From Heterobilharzia americana (Eukaryota; Platyhelminthes; Trematoda; Strigeidida; Schistosomatidae), in contig OX104127.1 in the NCBI GenBank assembly GCA_944470555.2, positions 91,102,708-91,166,707 of the forward strand: a DNA stretch of 64,000 nucleotides. Direction: 5' to 3'. Positions 22,836-35,780 of this stretch are shown piece by piece. The first letter of the stretch is position 1, and the number at the start of each line of letters is the position of its first letter. The translations under genes were made by a program, and so were the position numbers. The notes under the pieces are model-generated. The model was not told the DNA's origin and did not search any database. It saw only the letters and a program-made list of their open reading frames with translations.

Positions 22836-25800
22836 GTGAGGTCCGTGACAACGGAAGTTATACCTACAAAACGAGATTGCTACTTATTCAGAGAGTTTTG
22901 GGACTGTGTTTCGAATAGATCTGTGGGGTATTCATTTTCTAGTCCAGGCTATCTGTTCAAGACCTTTTGGCCTTACTGCGTCAGTGTTTGGAAACACTGG
23001 GGTGAATATCTCACCGGATAAATGTTTCTTAAGTATAGTAACTGACAAGAGGTGGTCAGAGGACCACAGTCAACTAGTCTATTACAAAGACAAGTGGACA
23101 CTGGAAACAATATCTAATAATTGATCCGCAAGAGGCCGATGATTCGATAGCACAGAGGGAAAGTGTTTCGTTGGGCAGTTAGGTCCTTTTGGTGTTCAAA
23201 AGTAAAAAATCAAACGATTTGTAACGTTAAAGTTATAGTTTAACAGATCACGTGTAAATGTGACGCAATTTAGTAACTTGCGGTTAAATAGAGGCATTTT
23301 TACCACAGTCGAGTCCGACTTCATATGTTTAGCTAGGCGAAGCTAACGGAGAAAAATGTGAGTAACTTAAGAATGCCACCTGTTCTACTGTGGCTACGTC
23401 CGTCATATATTGCACTTCAGCTGATCCATTGAAATCACACCTTTGTCACGCAAGGTGTTGCCACATATCTCGAGCTTTCAAGTGTCTACATTTTCGATGT
23501 CATGACTCCGGTGCATTATTTTTTATTTCTACCGTCATTCGTGACCTTTGACTGTCACGGTTATGGTAATTTCTTCAGTGCCCTCAAGGTCGCTATATTT
23601 CGACCTTTAACCAAATGCAACTGTTTGATTCCATATTCTAGGTACTTTAGATTGGTTCAGGAGTTCAAAACTCGAACCATGAGTAGACTTCGAACCCTCT
23701 TTTTCACGGAGCAGTCGCCTCATTTGAATCCATTTCCTATATCCCGTTGACTACACGCAGATCTCACATTGTTACTGTGAGTCATTAACCCCAACTGGGC
23801 GCTTGGTTTCCCTCAGAGTTTACTCCTTTATAAATCGACCACCAAATAGAACATCACCTTCGATAGAGGTCATTGCTTGATTTTGCCAGGGGACCGAAGA
23901 ACTTCCGCAGAGAAACGGTGGGATGCGTAAGGATTTGAGAAATTTAGTGTATTTCCTGTATTTTCATCTGACATCTTCCCGGACATGTTTCTAGTGCCTC
24001 TCTTCCGCGACACTACTTCGGCTCCTTTTACTCGCTAGTGTGCCCTTTCGCGTTCCTGATGATCATAATACCTGTACTTCAATAAAAGGTGAAGTTCGCT
24101 TTGTTTTTACTTGGTGGATTGATAATTACCTTGGGCTCCAAGTAATGTAACTGCTGTCAGGATCTTGTGTGGCTGAGCTTGGTCATACCTTGGGTCAAGT
24201 AGGCCACATTTTGAAGTGCTAGCGGCTCTGTCTTAGTAAATTATGCTGGCTATATTTACACTGCCCATGTGATCCTAGCTAACTGAATGAAAGCCGTAAT
24301 CTATAAGTGAGTTTCTCGTTCATTGGTTTCTGGTATTTGTTTCCGTTATAGTATAGAAACCTGAACCCCAGGTAGGCCAAAAAATAAATAGATGTCACTG
24401 TGATTATCCTCAATCTGATTCTCTTACGGAGAGTGACCCAGGAAAAAACATTTGTGCATGTCAAGACGTTTCTTTACATGAAGATAGTAACAAAAGCTAT
24501 CATTATGAAAGGAAAACTTAACTTCCTGTTCCAGAATACAAACGCAAAGAAGTAAAAAGCGAAACGAGGGCACCTCAAAAAACCAGTGTCTCACATTTGC
24601 TCGGCAGACTGTGGCAATTGGTGCAACTTCTGATGGAAACGAAAGCATCCTGGACTACAGCAGACACTCCCGGGACAGGCTGTGTGAATCACACTAAACT
24701 GGAGGGTGATTTAAGAAGAAGTTATAGGTTCTAAACCTTTTAGAAATGATCGAGGCCCGCGCCTTTTCTTGGCGATTCAGGCCTTGGAAGTCAGTCCCAG
24801 ACAGACTAACGCGAAATTCGACTTACAATGACCGAGAAAGATCAACCAGAAAAGGTGGATTACCAGACATAATTTTAATTGCTTTACCTTTTAATTTTGG
24901 TCAAACAATCTCTTGTTTCCCAGTCCGCCATCAGGGCATGCTCTTGTTCAATGCAAGATTATGTATAAGTTCATAGCAGCCTCGTGCTTTTTAAAATCAT
25001 GAGGTTCCTAGTTCCCTACAATATCTCCTCCAAAAGCTTCCCAAGACCCTTCGCTTCCTTGAAAATCCCTCTTTATCTCTAGGGTGCATGGGCTTGCAAA
25101 GGCCTGGTTGTCTGTCGTTAGTATCTGGCCTGGGAGGACATGATCAGTGAGGAAACTGTCACTACCGTAATAAGAAAACCGACTTCAAAGGGGTATGTCG
25201 TCCAGTCACCATACACGGTAATTTCTAGTGTGTGGTCGTTACTTGAGCAGGCTTATAGAGAGATGATATAGGCTGGCACAAATGCTTATGAGGTTTATTG
25301 AAAACCTTTGCTGTGAGAGTAGAAAAGGTTTGTATGCCGTAAAGCCTTGTTCACCTCTCGACTATCGGTTCTCCTTGGTCGCTCCAGGTAACTCCGAATT
25401 CTCTAGATGCGGTAGGAACAACTTTGAGGATATGGCGTAATAGGTTAAGTGCTCTGCCCAAGAATGAACATGTGTGCCAAGTGTACAATGACAACAGATT
25501 CAAGCGCTTGCTTTGTACAAGCTCACGTCTACTGACTGAACAGCTAGGATACAGAAAGAAAGTTTTTCTGCTTTGTTTTGGAGCAAAGAATTCTGCGGTT
25601 GGCATGAGACACGAAGTCTTCAGAAATTGAGCCCAGTTATTTTGACATTCGCAGCCTCAGGAACCTCTATAGCCTTTCTATTGGAGTCTGGTCACACAAT
25701 TTCGGAAATTTGATGGATTACTGCTGGGGCTTTTAGTTTTCCGAATCGCTTTCACCACACCCGTGACCATCGGTAAAGTTCGAGGTATAAGGTACCTGTG

Positions 25801-27839
25801 ACCGGCTGATTCATTGAAATATATCTCAAAGATGGCATTTAAGACGCTGAAATTCATGATGATTTCAACTCGTTAGGACAGGTGTCGTCTTTGATTCGGG
25901 TGATTTCGACTTTGCACGGTCTTCCACCGCTGCCATTGAGGACTTGTGGGGCACTACATGCATCTACATGACCTCACAAGGAGTCTGATGGTAAGGCATC
26001 CAGGCTCAGTTACGTTCCCGGCAATCAGATCATTGGTGTTTCCTATTTAATCACATGTAACCTTGTGCTCGCTTCCCCCTTATCTTCCTGGACAACCACG
26101 TTAACTAATGAGACATGGAATAATATACCTGGATCAGTTTCCATGCTTCATCGCACCCGAATTCGTAAGGAGAATTGTTTAGAAACCTTAACTCTTCAGA
26201 TGATGCTTTGCGATGTGGAAATGGTGTATCGTTCCTGACTGAATCTTCTTACTCACAAACTTAGGTGGGACAAATGGTAGGCACGATTGATCGGGTATTC
26301 TGTGCTGGCGTCGGTTATAGCTGTATCATGAAAGTCTGATGGAGCAGAGTGACCCACAAGACTCATCCATGCACAGCACCTAAGGTGAGTTGCAAAGTAC
26401 TGTGCCTGCTGATGAAAAAGAAAAGTAACTTCTCACTTATAACACAGGACTGTGATAATTTACAGATCCACCACACCAACCTACAATAAACAGTCTACCA
26501 CTTCGGGAATTCCAGCACTACTCCTGCCAAGCGGATGAGACAAACCTACCTGAGGAAAACACTCGAATTACAGAGAGGTTGAACTAAGTGAAATATGAGC
26601 CCTTTGAAACAAGCAGAATCCCCAGGAATATAGATGCCAATAAGCCTTCAGAGTTTTATGAAGATTACATAAAAATATCAGAAGTATGAGGATGCTTTGT
26701 GCGATACACCAGCTCACCCATTCAGTAATTTTGTCAGGAAAACAAACTGACCTCTGCTTGTGAAAAAATCCCAGTCGTCCTTGCATAAAGAAATAGAAAT
26801 GCGTTAACTGCCGCCAAACAGGTCGACTCCCCCGGGTTCTTCTGGCGTCTATATTATGGAAAGGGTTGTAAATGAGTTATTTTGTGATTATCTGGCAATG
26901 GGTTAAATATCAACACCGAGCCTACCGCGGGAAAAACTAGGAAGGTGATTGGTTCGTCAACAGGGCTTTCGAAACTATGATCCAACACCCTTAACCACAA
27001 CGGAAGCTTTTAATTACTATGATAGCTTGTCTTGGTCAGTCGGTAAGTTTCCAGTCCATCCGTTTCCCTGGCCCTGGCCTCCTCTATTTTGGATTTGCCT
27101 GCGCCTGCCCTCGGGTAATTTGTTTTTCTCTAATGCTAACTAAGTTTGTCTCTCATTCTTTCCCAGGCGAGTGAAGCTAGAGAAAGGTTAGGGCGCTTTC
27201 ACTGTCACTCTGGTCACCATTAACCCTAATGGCTGCCCCATAGATTGGTGTTGGTCGTTTAGTGGCGAATCGTGTATCAACCCTTCAGATTGGGTACATC
27301 ATTCATGTAAGCAGCCGAACACGGATTTATGAACGTGATCAATTGCATATCAGTCCCGAGGGCAGTAACAAATGGAGTGCTCGGTTGTCACCATCTCACT
27401 TCACTAGGAGGAAGAGTGGTGTATAGTGCAGCTCCGAGTGGGAGGTGCGGCTACCTTGAAGGGACGGTGGCCCATCTCAGGTACCAGATGACATCTCCAC
27501 TTACCTGGTAAAAGTAGATGATCAGTGCTTCGGGAGTCACCTCTATCAGTAAGAGTGCATGATCTGTAGTTTATATTTTTAACATGTTAATGAGCCCAAT
27601 TTGAAGTTTGCCGTAAAGCTTGGTAACACTTGATCAACGTGGGTGACAGGTCCAGCTCTGAAGGAACATAGCCTAGAATAGCCGGACTTCGCTTACTGAG
27701 CAGGAAATTACCGTTCATATTGGCTGACCGACTTTTCTCTGGCACTCAACAGTACCTTTCATGACCCTATCCTTAAGAAGCTCAAGCTTATGAGAAGAAA
27801 TGGAAATTTATGAGGGTGGTTTAGGGATGGCCTCAACCG
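22836..27839. other. Unassigned region, probable eroded repeats
   Basis: Only short frames in all six phases and no motif I can defend. Base composition is less AT-rich than the introns further right, similar to the flanking LINEs, so eroded LINE sequence is likely. A frame at 25,424-25,630 loosely resembles the basic endonuclease-RT linker of CR1-like LINEs, but the match is too weak to call. Confidence 0.3.
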
Positions 27840-28275
27840 AGTCAGGTTAGAGTTGGCGCTTCGTTGTCCACCTGTTTTGCATTGCCTGGCTAAACGGCTC
27901 AATGTTTCACTTTTGATCCAAAACTTCCACGAATGATTTATGTGCGTCACTGAATATTCGGGTGCAGATGATCTTAAAATTTCTATGCAAATTAATAGAC
28001 CAGCGAATAGTTCTGTCTTTGAACAGTGCCTATTCGAAATACGGAATTGGACGAGTGACAGCCTATTATTGCTTGAGGCGAGGTCTAGGACAGTTATGGT
28101 GAATGAGCGTGGCATTTGTTCTAGTACCCGGTCCTTTGGCGAGGTAAATTTGCCCACTCTAAAACCGCAAGAGGTGTTTGGATTGTCCGTAAAGGCGCAC
28201 CTGCAGTTCCCACTCATTGTTCCTTTGCACAGACAAGGGCTGCTGGAGTCCTGGGGTTTCTGCAGAGAACTTTGA
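27840..28275 (+). mobile_element. LINE RT fragment around the catalytic box
   Basis: The frame 27,940-28,275 reads Y-S-G-A-D-D-L-K-I followed by S-M-Q-I-N-R-P-A-N-S-S-V and a basic strand ending V-M-V. This is the motif C (Y/F-A-D-D) segment of a CR1-type reverse transcriptase with its downstream helix. Upstream RT motifs are not readable. Confidence 0.6.
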
Positions 28276-29039
28276 AAGGGATGACTTTGGGTCTATGCAG
28301 GTCAGCTACTTTGCCTTGCAATAGTCCGGTAACCAGCCGGACCTCCTACACCCTCCTACACTGCAACCTATGCGGTAAAGACGAATCAGGGGAAGCATCA
28401 TCATGGTGCATCATATCACCCATGGCCCCTTACCTTCTAACAAATCTCCCTTTGTCCTCAAGATGAAGACTCATCTCTGGGATAGTCCTCTAAGTCTAGG
28501 TTCTGAGAAGGCGAGGTATAAGATCCACACCTTTTGTTACTTAGTTGGGATGTGCAATAAGTGCAATTTCCACCCCAAGTATTTGGTGGCGGTCTTGCTA
28601 ATGACGCTTTAAGAGGGAGTTTGAACCCAATTAGATTCCTATGGAGCAGAGAGAACTTGCTTTTGAAGTTTTTTCGTCCCACAAACATTGAGTAGCGGGA
28701 TTCCTGAAGAGAGCTGATTAGCACAGGTGTATTTCCTCCAGACATCCTGGGAGCCTGGACGGGCATCATCCGCTATTAAAAAAGCAAACAGGTACAACGC
28801 TAGGAACAGTCGTTCACCACTCCTCAAACATAGTTCAAAATTTGAAGAGGATATTGGGGAACTTACCGTTGGCCTACCCGCATGTGACAACCGAATGTCT
28901 AGAGGATGAGCAAGGGATTTTATCGGCCTTTTTCCGGATCTGAAAATCCTGTGCTAGTTCCCAATCAAGAAGATTGGTGGGCATAGTAGCCTTTGTTTCC
29001 TTATCGGTAAAAAACTTGTAACAGCCGGTTGTTTAAAGG

Positions 29040-31172
29040 CTGGCTAACACATACTTCACTGAATTTGTTTCTAGGATTTTCAGGATTCATACTCTAAATC
29101 GCCGTATTTGCTACCTTACGCGTGGTACGCATTCCAAGATACTCGAATTAAGGTTATTAGTCAATGAGGATAGTCCTATCGTGATGGCTTTCTGTGAAGC
29201 ATGACTCACAGAAAACGTAAGAGATGAGGAAATTCGTTTGGGAGAACTCAACTCGGTCTGGAAGGATAGGTCAGAGGGTTCAGGAGGCGGATTTGATCTT
29301 TACGCCTTTCCCCTCTTGAAAGTCCAGAAGGTTTGCTTGTATAGAATTAGCACTGAAGATGTACTCTGGTGTAGCATTGAGTGCTGTGGAGGTCTCTATT
29401 TGGGTGGGATCTTATATCGCCTTTCTGGAGCCACTGCCGCATTAATTAAGACGTTGTTACAGTCCATGAGAAGAGCTCCAGGGCTTTCCACAGGTACTCA
29501 TCTTGGGGGATTTTAACTTCCCTAGACTCTACCACTGAAATTTTATCTGCTGTTTTAAGAGACCCTTGGGAATTAGCGCTGGAAAACCCCTTGACTGAAC
29601 GTGTCTCTCGGTGTACTCACTGAGGGTTTGATGGCAAAGTATCTTGGCAACCAACCTCAATGTTCTTGGCCCCCTGGGACTGGGTGACCGTGGGGCTGTT
29701 TCCTTCAACATTTCTATATCTTAATCATGTTTTCCTGATCGGCCAGTAGCCGGGAATTATTGAAGAACTGACTCAGAAGAAGTCCGGCGGTATCTAGAAG
29801 GTTCCATTTTCCTCAGTTGCGATGACTTACAGGATATGGGTGCTAGATGTGATCTGTTGAACGAATGGTAAATACTAACGCTCCGCCGATTCCAGAAGGA
29901 ACCGACAAGTTTTCCTCTTCCTGGTTTGAGTCAAGCGCGCACAAACTTACGCGGCGTAAACGGTCATCTTGGTGGCATTCATCCAGTAGTACTCACAGAC
30001 TGCGCCAATGTTTGGAGTGCCCCGCGGGCAAACCTTTTAAGATGCTCGTTTCTGGAAGGCAGGTTACCCTCTGGTTGGAAACGGGTGCCTGTCGTCTAGG
30101 TATATAAAAGTGGATCTAACCTGTTCGCTTCTGACCAAAGACCAGTCTCCCTGATCTTTCCAGCTGCGAAGATCATGAAAAGATTAACGGACGACTTGTT
30201 TTGTGATTACTTGCTCAAGAATTCAATCTCAAACCACTGTCAGTATGGTATTCCTTACCCGGAAGGCCATGCAGCACCCACATGTTGGTAGCTCGTAGTA
30301 GTTGTGCACTCTGTTGCTTAGGAAAGCCCATTCACTTTGGTTTGCTTGACCTTACCAAGGCCTCTAACAAAATAAATCATGATCTCCTATGTAAGAAGCT
30401 CCAGCTTACTGGTGTACACGGACAATTACTTATTCGGCTTAGAGATTATCCGTTCACTGGATTGCCGTCACTTAGAGTTGGCTCCTCTTTATCTAACTGG
30501 TTCCCGGTGCTGAGTGGTTTTACTCTGGGTCCATTACTGTTTGTTGTTTCCATCAGTGACCTACCAGGACGTCTCAGTTCTCACTCAATATTATATGCCT
30601 ATGATGTAAAGATTAGGAGGGAAATATTGGTCCCTACGGATATTTCAGTCCTTCAGGAAGATCTTACGAAAATCGCGAATCGGACTACAGAAATCTTGCT
30701 CCCTCTCCACTCGAAAAAGTGCAGGATAATGATAGTTGACAAATATAAAAGCAGTTCCAGTTCTTACTCTGTCACCTAAACATGGAACAAGATTTGGTAG
30801 TTACTCTGAGTGAAACACTTGGAGCTCCTAAGCTGCACCTGGTATAATACTGGACGATCAGAGGGGAAATGATCATAATGTGCCGCGTCGCCCATAACCC
30901 CCTTCATCCTGACAGATTCCTCTTAAGCTTTGGTCAGAAACGCCGTCTTAGAAGTCACTCGTTAGGAATAATTCATGAGAGAACACGCACAAATCTGTGC
31001 TAACTCGTTTGCAGTTAGAATTTGTAAACTGTGGAATTCCCTTCCCTCAGCAGCTGTTACAGCTGCATCCACTGATACAGTTAAAATAGGGTTAGGAGCG
31101 CATCTAGAGTCTTGTGGTATCTATGAGATGTACTCGAGAGGCATTCCGTCATCTATAGATCAGTTGGGGTGA
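29040..31172 (+). mobile_element. CR1-like LINE, endonuclease and RT, inactive
   Basis: The endonuclease starts about 29,130: A-F-C-E-A-stop-L-T-E-N-V-R-D-E-E-I (equivalent to ALTETWL), then K-D-R-S-E-G-S-G-G-G, L-W-C-S-I-E, Y-R-L-S and H-L-G-G-F near 29,510 (GDFNLP box decayed). RT at 30,282-30,779 shows FGLLDLTKASNKINHDLL, S-G-F-T-L-G-P-L-L-F and Y-A-Y-D-V-K in place of YADD, so the first catalytic Asp is lost. The C-terminal N-S-L-P-S-A-A motif lies at 31,030-31,060, and the ORF ends at 31,172. It is oriented opposite to the CR1-like element at 18,850-22,835. Confidence 0.75.
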
Positions 31173-32499
31173 TACTACCTTGAGTCCAGATTAATTAATA
31201 GTCGATTGTTTTCGTCTTTTCAGGCTTCTTGGAACCAAGAAGACAAGTGTGACCATTCAAAAACAAAGAACACACTCCAATAAGATAGACTTAGAACTCA
31301 AGGAACCACAGTTCACTAATTCTACAGCGCGAAGTTTGAAGTTGCCCTAATTTGAGCGGTGGTTCAACACGTGCGCTATGTCATGCATCTTGTAGTGTCT
31401 GATTAGGCTTTAGTTTCCGACTGTCAACTCTGCTTGTCATTTCCTTTCGTTTTTAAGGTTAGTTGTGTTTTGCACCTACTTCGTCTAATGTTTTAGTTCA
31501 AATCATATGTTTTTAACTTTTATTTGTTTCCAGTTGTCTCCCACTGTGAAAGCAAGGGTGTCTTAATTGAAGCATAGTATCTTAACCAGTACATTTTCAG
31601 GTATTCACGTTTATAAGTAAGTCCTATACATATGGGGACTCCATACATGTACGTGTATGGAATTTATTGAAAAGTGTTTCAAAGTTTGCATTCACTCCTA
31701 GATTTCCACTTATGTCTGGAATTCAGTAACTAAACATTGATACCTCACCATTTTTCTTTCACTCTTCAACGTAAAAGGTCGTAAAAACCGCCTTTTTGTT
31801 CTCATTATTCGAAGCAACTGATCTTTTAGAAAGACTGTGCGATGTCGATCACTGAGACATCAGATTGTATTTCCTAGCTGAAAACGTTTAATTGGTGCAA
31901 CTAGTCCAATAATAAACGTATCTAAGTCAGCTATTAACAGTGATCTATCATCATTGCTGTTAATTACCTCGCAATTCCTCAGCAAGTTACAACACTCGGA
32001 ATCCTAATGATTTCGAAATAAAGCCGTGACCATGTCGATGACCTGCATAACAATGACTCCTAGATATTGTCTACGATTTGTTCATACAGACAATAATAGA
32101 TGAAATACTCCAACTGGCTTTTATCTGTTCTTACTTTCTCAGCTTCGTTGTAGATGTACTAATGGATATAACTTTCTGTGCCTCTGACGTCACGCTTTTA
32201 TCTACTGCCTAAAGGGCATCTAGTTGTTTTTGAGTACGCAGACGGCGAAGATGCTGACAAAATACAGTTTTCTGAATGCCTTGGCATGTGAGATCTGTCA
32301 GTATGAGATCATACTTGTCCCACTTGTACTTTATATGCTATTATGGTGTGGCAACTGATGCACTTCTCACCTAGGTTCTTCGTTGGTTTTGTGTCTCCGC
32401 GATTGCTTGCTATCCAGTCAGACATTCAGATATTTTTAACCCTTTCAAAAGTTAAGAATTCCATATGTAACTTGAAATGAGGAAGGGTAGCGGGCTTCT
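31173..32499. other. Unassigned sequence between LINE fragments
   Basis: No open frame above 60 codons and no recognisable motif. The first part may be the LINE 3' untranslated region. Confidence 0.35.
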
Positions 32500-32700
32500 A
32501 TGGTTTGTCCCGGAAGTATTTGAAGACGTTAGTCAAAGGTTATTGGCTAGAATAACTGAAATGTCAGCTGGCGAGTGGGAATCAAATAAGATTCCCTCTG
32601 ACTGGTCTTAGTCGCCGATTGTCTCAGTTTTCAGCAAAGGAAGTTGGTAAGTGGATCGAGCAAATCGACCAATCAAAATGTACTTCGTGTTAATTATGAC
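32500..32700 (+). mobile_element. LINE RT fragment (N-terminal palm region)
   Basis: Plus-strand reading gives P-E-V-F-E-D-V, then E-W-E-S-N-K-I-P-S-D-W-S-stop-S-P-I-V-S-V-F-S-K-G. This corresponds to the W-x-x-x-x-I-P-x-D-W-S-x-S-x-I-V-P-I-x-K-K-G box at the start of RT in RTE-like LINEs. Confidence 0.6.
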
Positions 32701-33394
32701 TATGTTTGGACTTACAGACAATCAAAGGATGATACGATTTTTAAGTGCTGGACAGTATCTATATTTTGATATATTCTCGTTTCATTGATTACTTTGGGTT
32801 TTCTGTCTGAACACGTCTTTCTGCTCGTCTCATTGTGTTTTCCTTACCGATTAGTCGAGTCAAAAATGAAATAGGAAGTTGCAGAACGTTGGCTAGCAGC
32901 AGATATACGTGCATCGTTAGCGGTTATATCAGTTTAGAACCACGATAGAGTAGGAGCTCCTGTGGCAACCGCAGAAGAATCGGTGACTAGTAGTGTCTAT
33001 TTTAAGTCCTGTAATCGTTGGGTGCTCTAGTGAACTTAAGTAACAAGAACTCTCCCCCCCCTCAAAAAAAATTAGGCAGTTCTCGGACCTGGCCCTCGAT
33101 GTACCGACCAAATACTCACCCTCTTCTAGACCTTGGCAGTCTGTTACTGAAAGTAGTGCCAGGTTCTATATTTAAACTCCTGGGGTTGGGATAAGGTGTA
33201 TGGAGATCTCTTAGTTGAGTTCTGTGCTTCATTTCATGTGCCCCAGGGGACTTAGTAGACGTTAAGAACACAGAAGAGTCTTAAATGAGGACGCTTAGGT
33301 CGGGTCTTCTTGACATTTTGAATGACATTAATTGTTTCACATTAGATGTCTGTTCGACATCGTACACAGCGATAGTGTTATTGGCTAGATAACT

Positions 33395-33690
33395 TCGGAC
33401 ACATTGCTCATAATCATATCAATGTAGTCATATAACTTCCTGACTTGGGTTTTTATAGTTCTGCTTTTCGTATTTGGATTTCATTGGTGGTTGGACTTTC
33501 CGTATGTCTGGAGTCGTTGAGTTGTTAAGCGTGCTTGGCGTTGAATCGATGGATTCATTTAACGTAGCTACATTATTCTTTCGAACTTACTGGACCCCAC
33601 CCTATTATGGTTGTGCCTTAGCGCGTGCACAGCTATGGCGGAATTCTTATGCAGACTACTTATTTTAGTGAGGTCTATGAACTTCAATGT
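33395..33690 (-). mobile_element. Penelope-like element C-terminal fragment
   Basis: Nucleotide similarity by eye to 48,570-48,850, which encodes the GIY-YIG region of a Penelope-like element on the minus strand. It includes the shared string CTCATAATCATATCAATGTA and the TCGATGGATTCATT / TCGATGAACAAAGATTC region. It is more decayed than the copy at 48,627-49,027. Confidence 0.5.
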
Positions 33691-34639
33691 AGTTGGGTTA
33701 CCGTTCTCCTAGTCTAAATGACCCCCATTGACCAGTTTAATATACGTACTTGGCGTCAAACCCATTATAGGTTAATAGGGTTAATAAAATTATTTTATCC
33801 AATTAAGTCGATAGAATCCTCAAGCAGACAAAGTTTTTCTGTGGATTTATAGGCTTTGAGATATTTATGAGGGCTCATTAGCAAAGGAAAAGTAAACATT
33901 TGAGCAATGAATACTGCACGGATAGGGAGTAGTTCAAGGTCTCTCTACTGCTGCCATATAAAGAAGGAGCATCTAACACCGGACGAGGGATTCTCAGCAT
34001 GGTGTGGATTAAGGTGACATTTAAGTTCACAAATTCACTCATGAGAAATTCGCGGGTTTATGGGTTCTGTTGGTCCAACTTTATTGACTGATTACTGTGT
34101 AATGACAAAAACAGCTTCATCTAGTCTGTTGACCCTTTCAATATGAACAATATAAGGAAAAAAATCAGCAATAGCTTTGAACGCATAAAACATGTGGTGG
34201 GAATAATTCAACACCAATTCAAGATATGAAAAATCAATGAAATCAAAAGTGAAAGATACAGCTATGAAAATGTGAGTACATAGGGTTACAGTTTACTGTG
34301 TGAGACGGCCGTCGAAATTGGGTATGAAATTACAGGTTTTGAATCACAGGTAGAAGATAACTATTGCAATAAACTGTAGATAGAGTGGATCAACGGAGGA
34401 TTGCCACTCTTTCTGTAGTACCTGTTCGGACCTCCATCACGTGTTATTACGAGTTTCGGTGTGTCTAGGCCTTTCCATCCACTTGTTCTTTGCATACTAC
34501 AGTGAAATGTAGCAACTTGGGTCGATGCACTTGTATGCGTGGTTCTACTTCTTTGTCGTACCATTGAAGTGTGTGGTGAAGTCACCACTCTTCTTTTGAG
34601 CGGTATAGGAAATGTGAACTTTCGGGTCGGGGTACGCGT
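33691..34639. other. Unassigned sequence
   Basis: No protein motif recognised. The stretch at 34,498-34,545 (AGTGAAATGTAGCAACTTGG and following) is similar to 59,935-59,985, so it is probably part of a repeat, perhaps RTE 3' sequence. Confidence 0.35.
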
Positions 34640-35240
34640 GGCAACAGAAACAGGCGGTTGGAGACTAGTTGGCTTGACTCAGGATCAATCTCAATGGGGT
34701 AAATATATCCACACATTATCTTCATCTTAGTTGTGAAAGCAAATGTCTCTGTCGCCTCATCCCTTCTTTCTTCCTTATTTGTGTATTTCACTTTGTTTTG
34801 CCATCTACTTTGATGTGGTTGTATAGGGTGTGGGAAGTTAGACCGCTTCTCAGTAATATCAGGTCCCGTTTTGCGATTGAATGACTGAAATCACTATGAG
34901 ACGAATGTTGAAGGTGGACAAAGTACTAAGCAAAGATGTCGGTCGATGAGGTTTTGAACCATTATTGATCGAAGTGGCTTGGATATGAGTTGCACATGGT
35001 GAACCGAAGCATACGTTAGAGTGAAATGTTATCTGAAGTAGGATTGGGTTGGAAGCAGGTTATGGGTGGCCGACCGAAACATGACATCAATTCATAAAGT
35101 TTCTGATTATTGATCTAATCCATGTAGCGAACTGCAGGCTGTCTGTCTGGGGTCCTTGAGATGATCTAAATCAATGACTAAAGACAACTGAAAATTGGTC
35201 CCAATGGCGCAGATATATTCACTATTCAATGTTTTTGAAA
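34640..35240 (+). mobile_element. Two RTE-like LINE 3'-end fragments
   Basis: The frame ending at 34,730 reads G-W-R-L-V-G-L-T-Q-D-Q-S-Q-W-G-K-Y-I-H-T-L-S-S-S then stop, the typical last residues of the schistosome RTE-like ORF. From about 34,900 to 35,240 a second decayed C-terminal copy can be read in broken frames, ending S-Q-W-R-R-Y-I-H. Confidence 0.6.
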
Positions 35241-35573
35241 GTGTGAGCATTTTTTATCAACTTATTACAAATATATTTATCATAAATTGATCCTCTTCAC
35301 AACGAAAAATTTCTTCATGGATGTAATTCACATCAATCTTCATTTATTGTGTGATTGGTCGCTTTTCGTTTCCCTCATGAATCAGTCGTATCTCAAGTTT
35401 TATTACATTCCATGTTTGATGAGTGGGTGTATCCAAGTGATTTAGTCTATTTTCTTCCGCTGTCTTACTTTCAGGTCACTAGTCCTTTTTTCAACTAGCC
35501 CTAATATTTGGTTTTACCATTGTTAACTGGCGATTTTGAAGCTTCATTGCTATTACTGTGATTATTATAAGGA
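35241..35573 (+). other. Upstream region / 5' UTR of ABCF2
   Basis: AT-rich sequence between the RTE fragments and the first codon. No clear TATA box. The transcription start, and whether a spliced leader is added (common in schistosomes), cannot be seen from genomic sequence. Confidence 0.35.
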
Positions 35574-35780
35574 ATGCCATCAGAAGACAAGAAGAAGAAA
35601 GCCCAAGCGAAGAAGGATGCTGTCAAAAACGAAACCAGAAACAAACAAAGCCGGTAGCGTCAAAGACAGATAGCGATGGTGATGTAAAGACTGATGGTAA
35701 TGAAAATACTACTGCTCTCAATGGGACAATATCTCAGCCTTCAGGTTCCAATCATTTCGCACGTGATGAGGATTTCATGG
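35574..35780 (+). CDS. ABCF2: ABCF2 exon 1 (Lys-rich N-terminus; one frame break)
   Basis: ATG 35574 starts [17 protein letters not shown], matching the MPSD...KKKAAKKK start of animal ABCF2. The frame then shifts at the A5 run 35625-35629; uncorrected, it hits TAG at 35655-35657. Sequence beyond ([12 protein letters not shown] and on) is in the frame of ATG 35558. Donor ATGG|GTCAGT. An alternative unshifted start at 35558 is possible but loses the conserved N-terminus. Confidence 0.8.
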
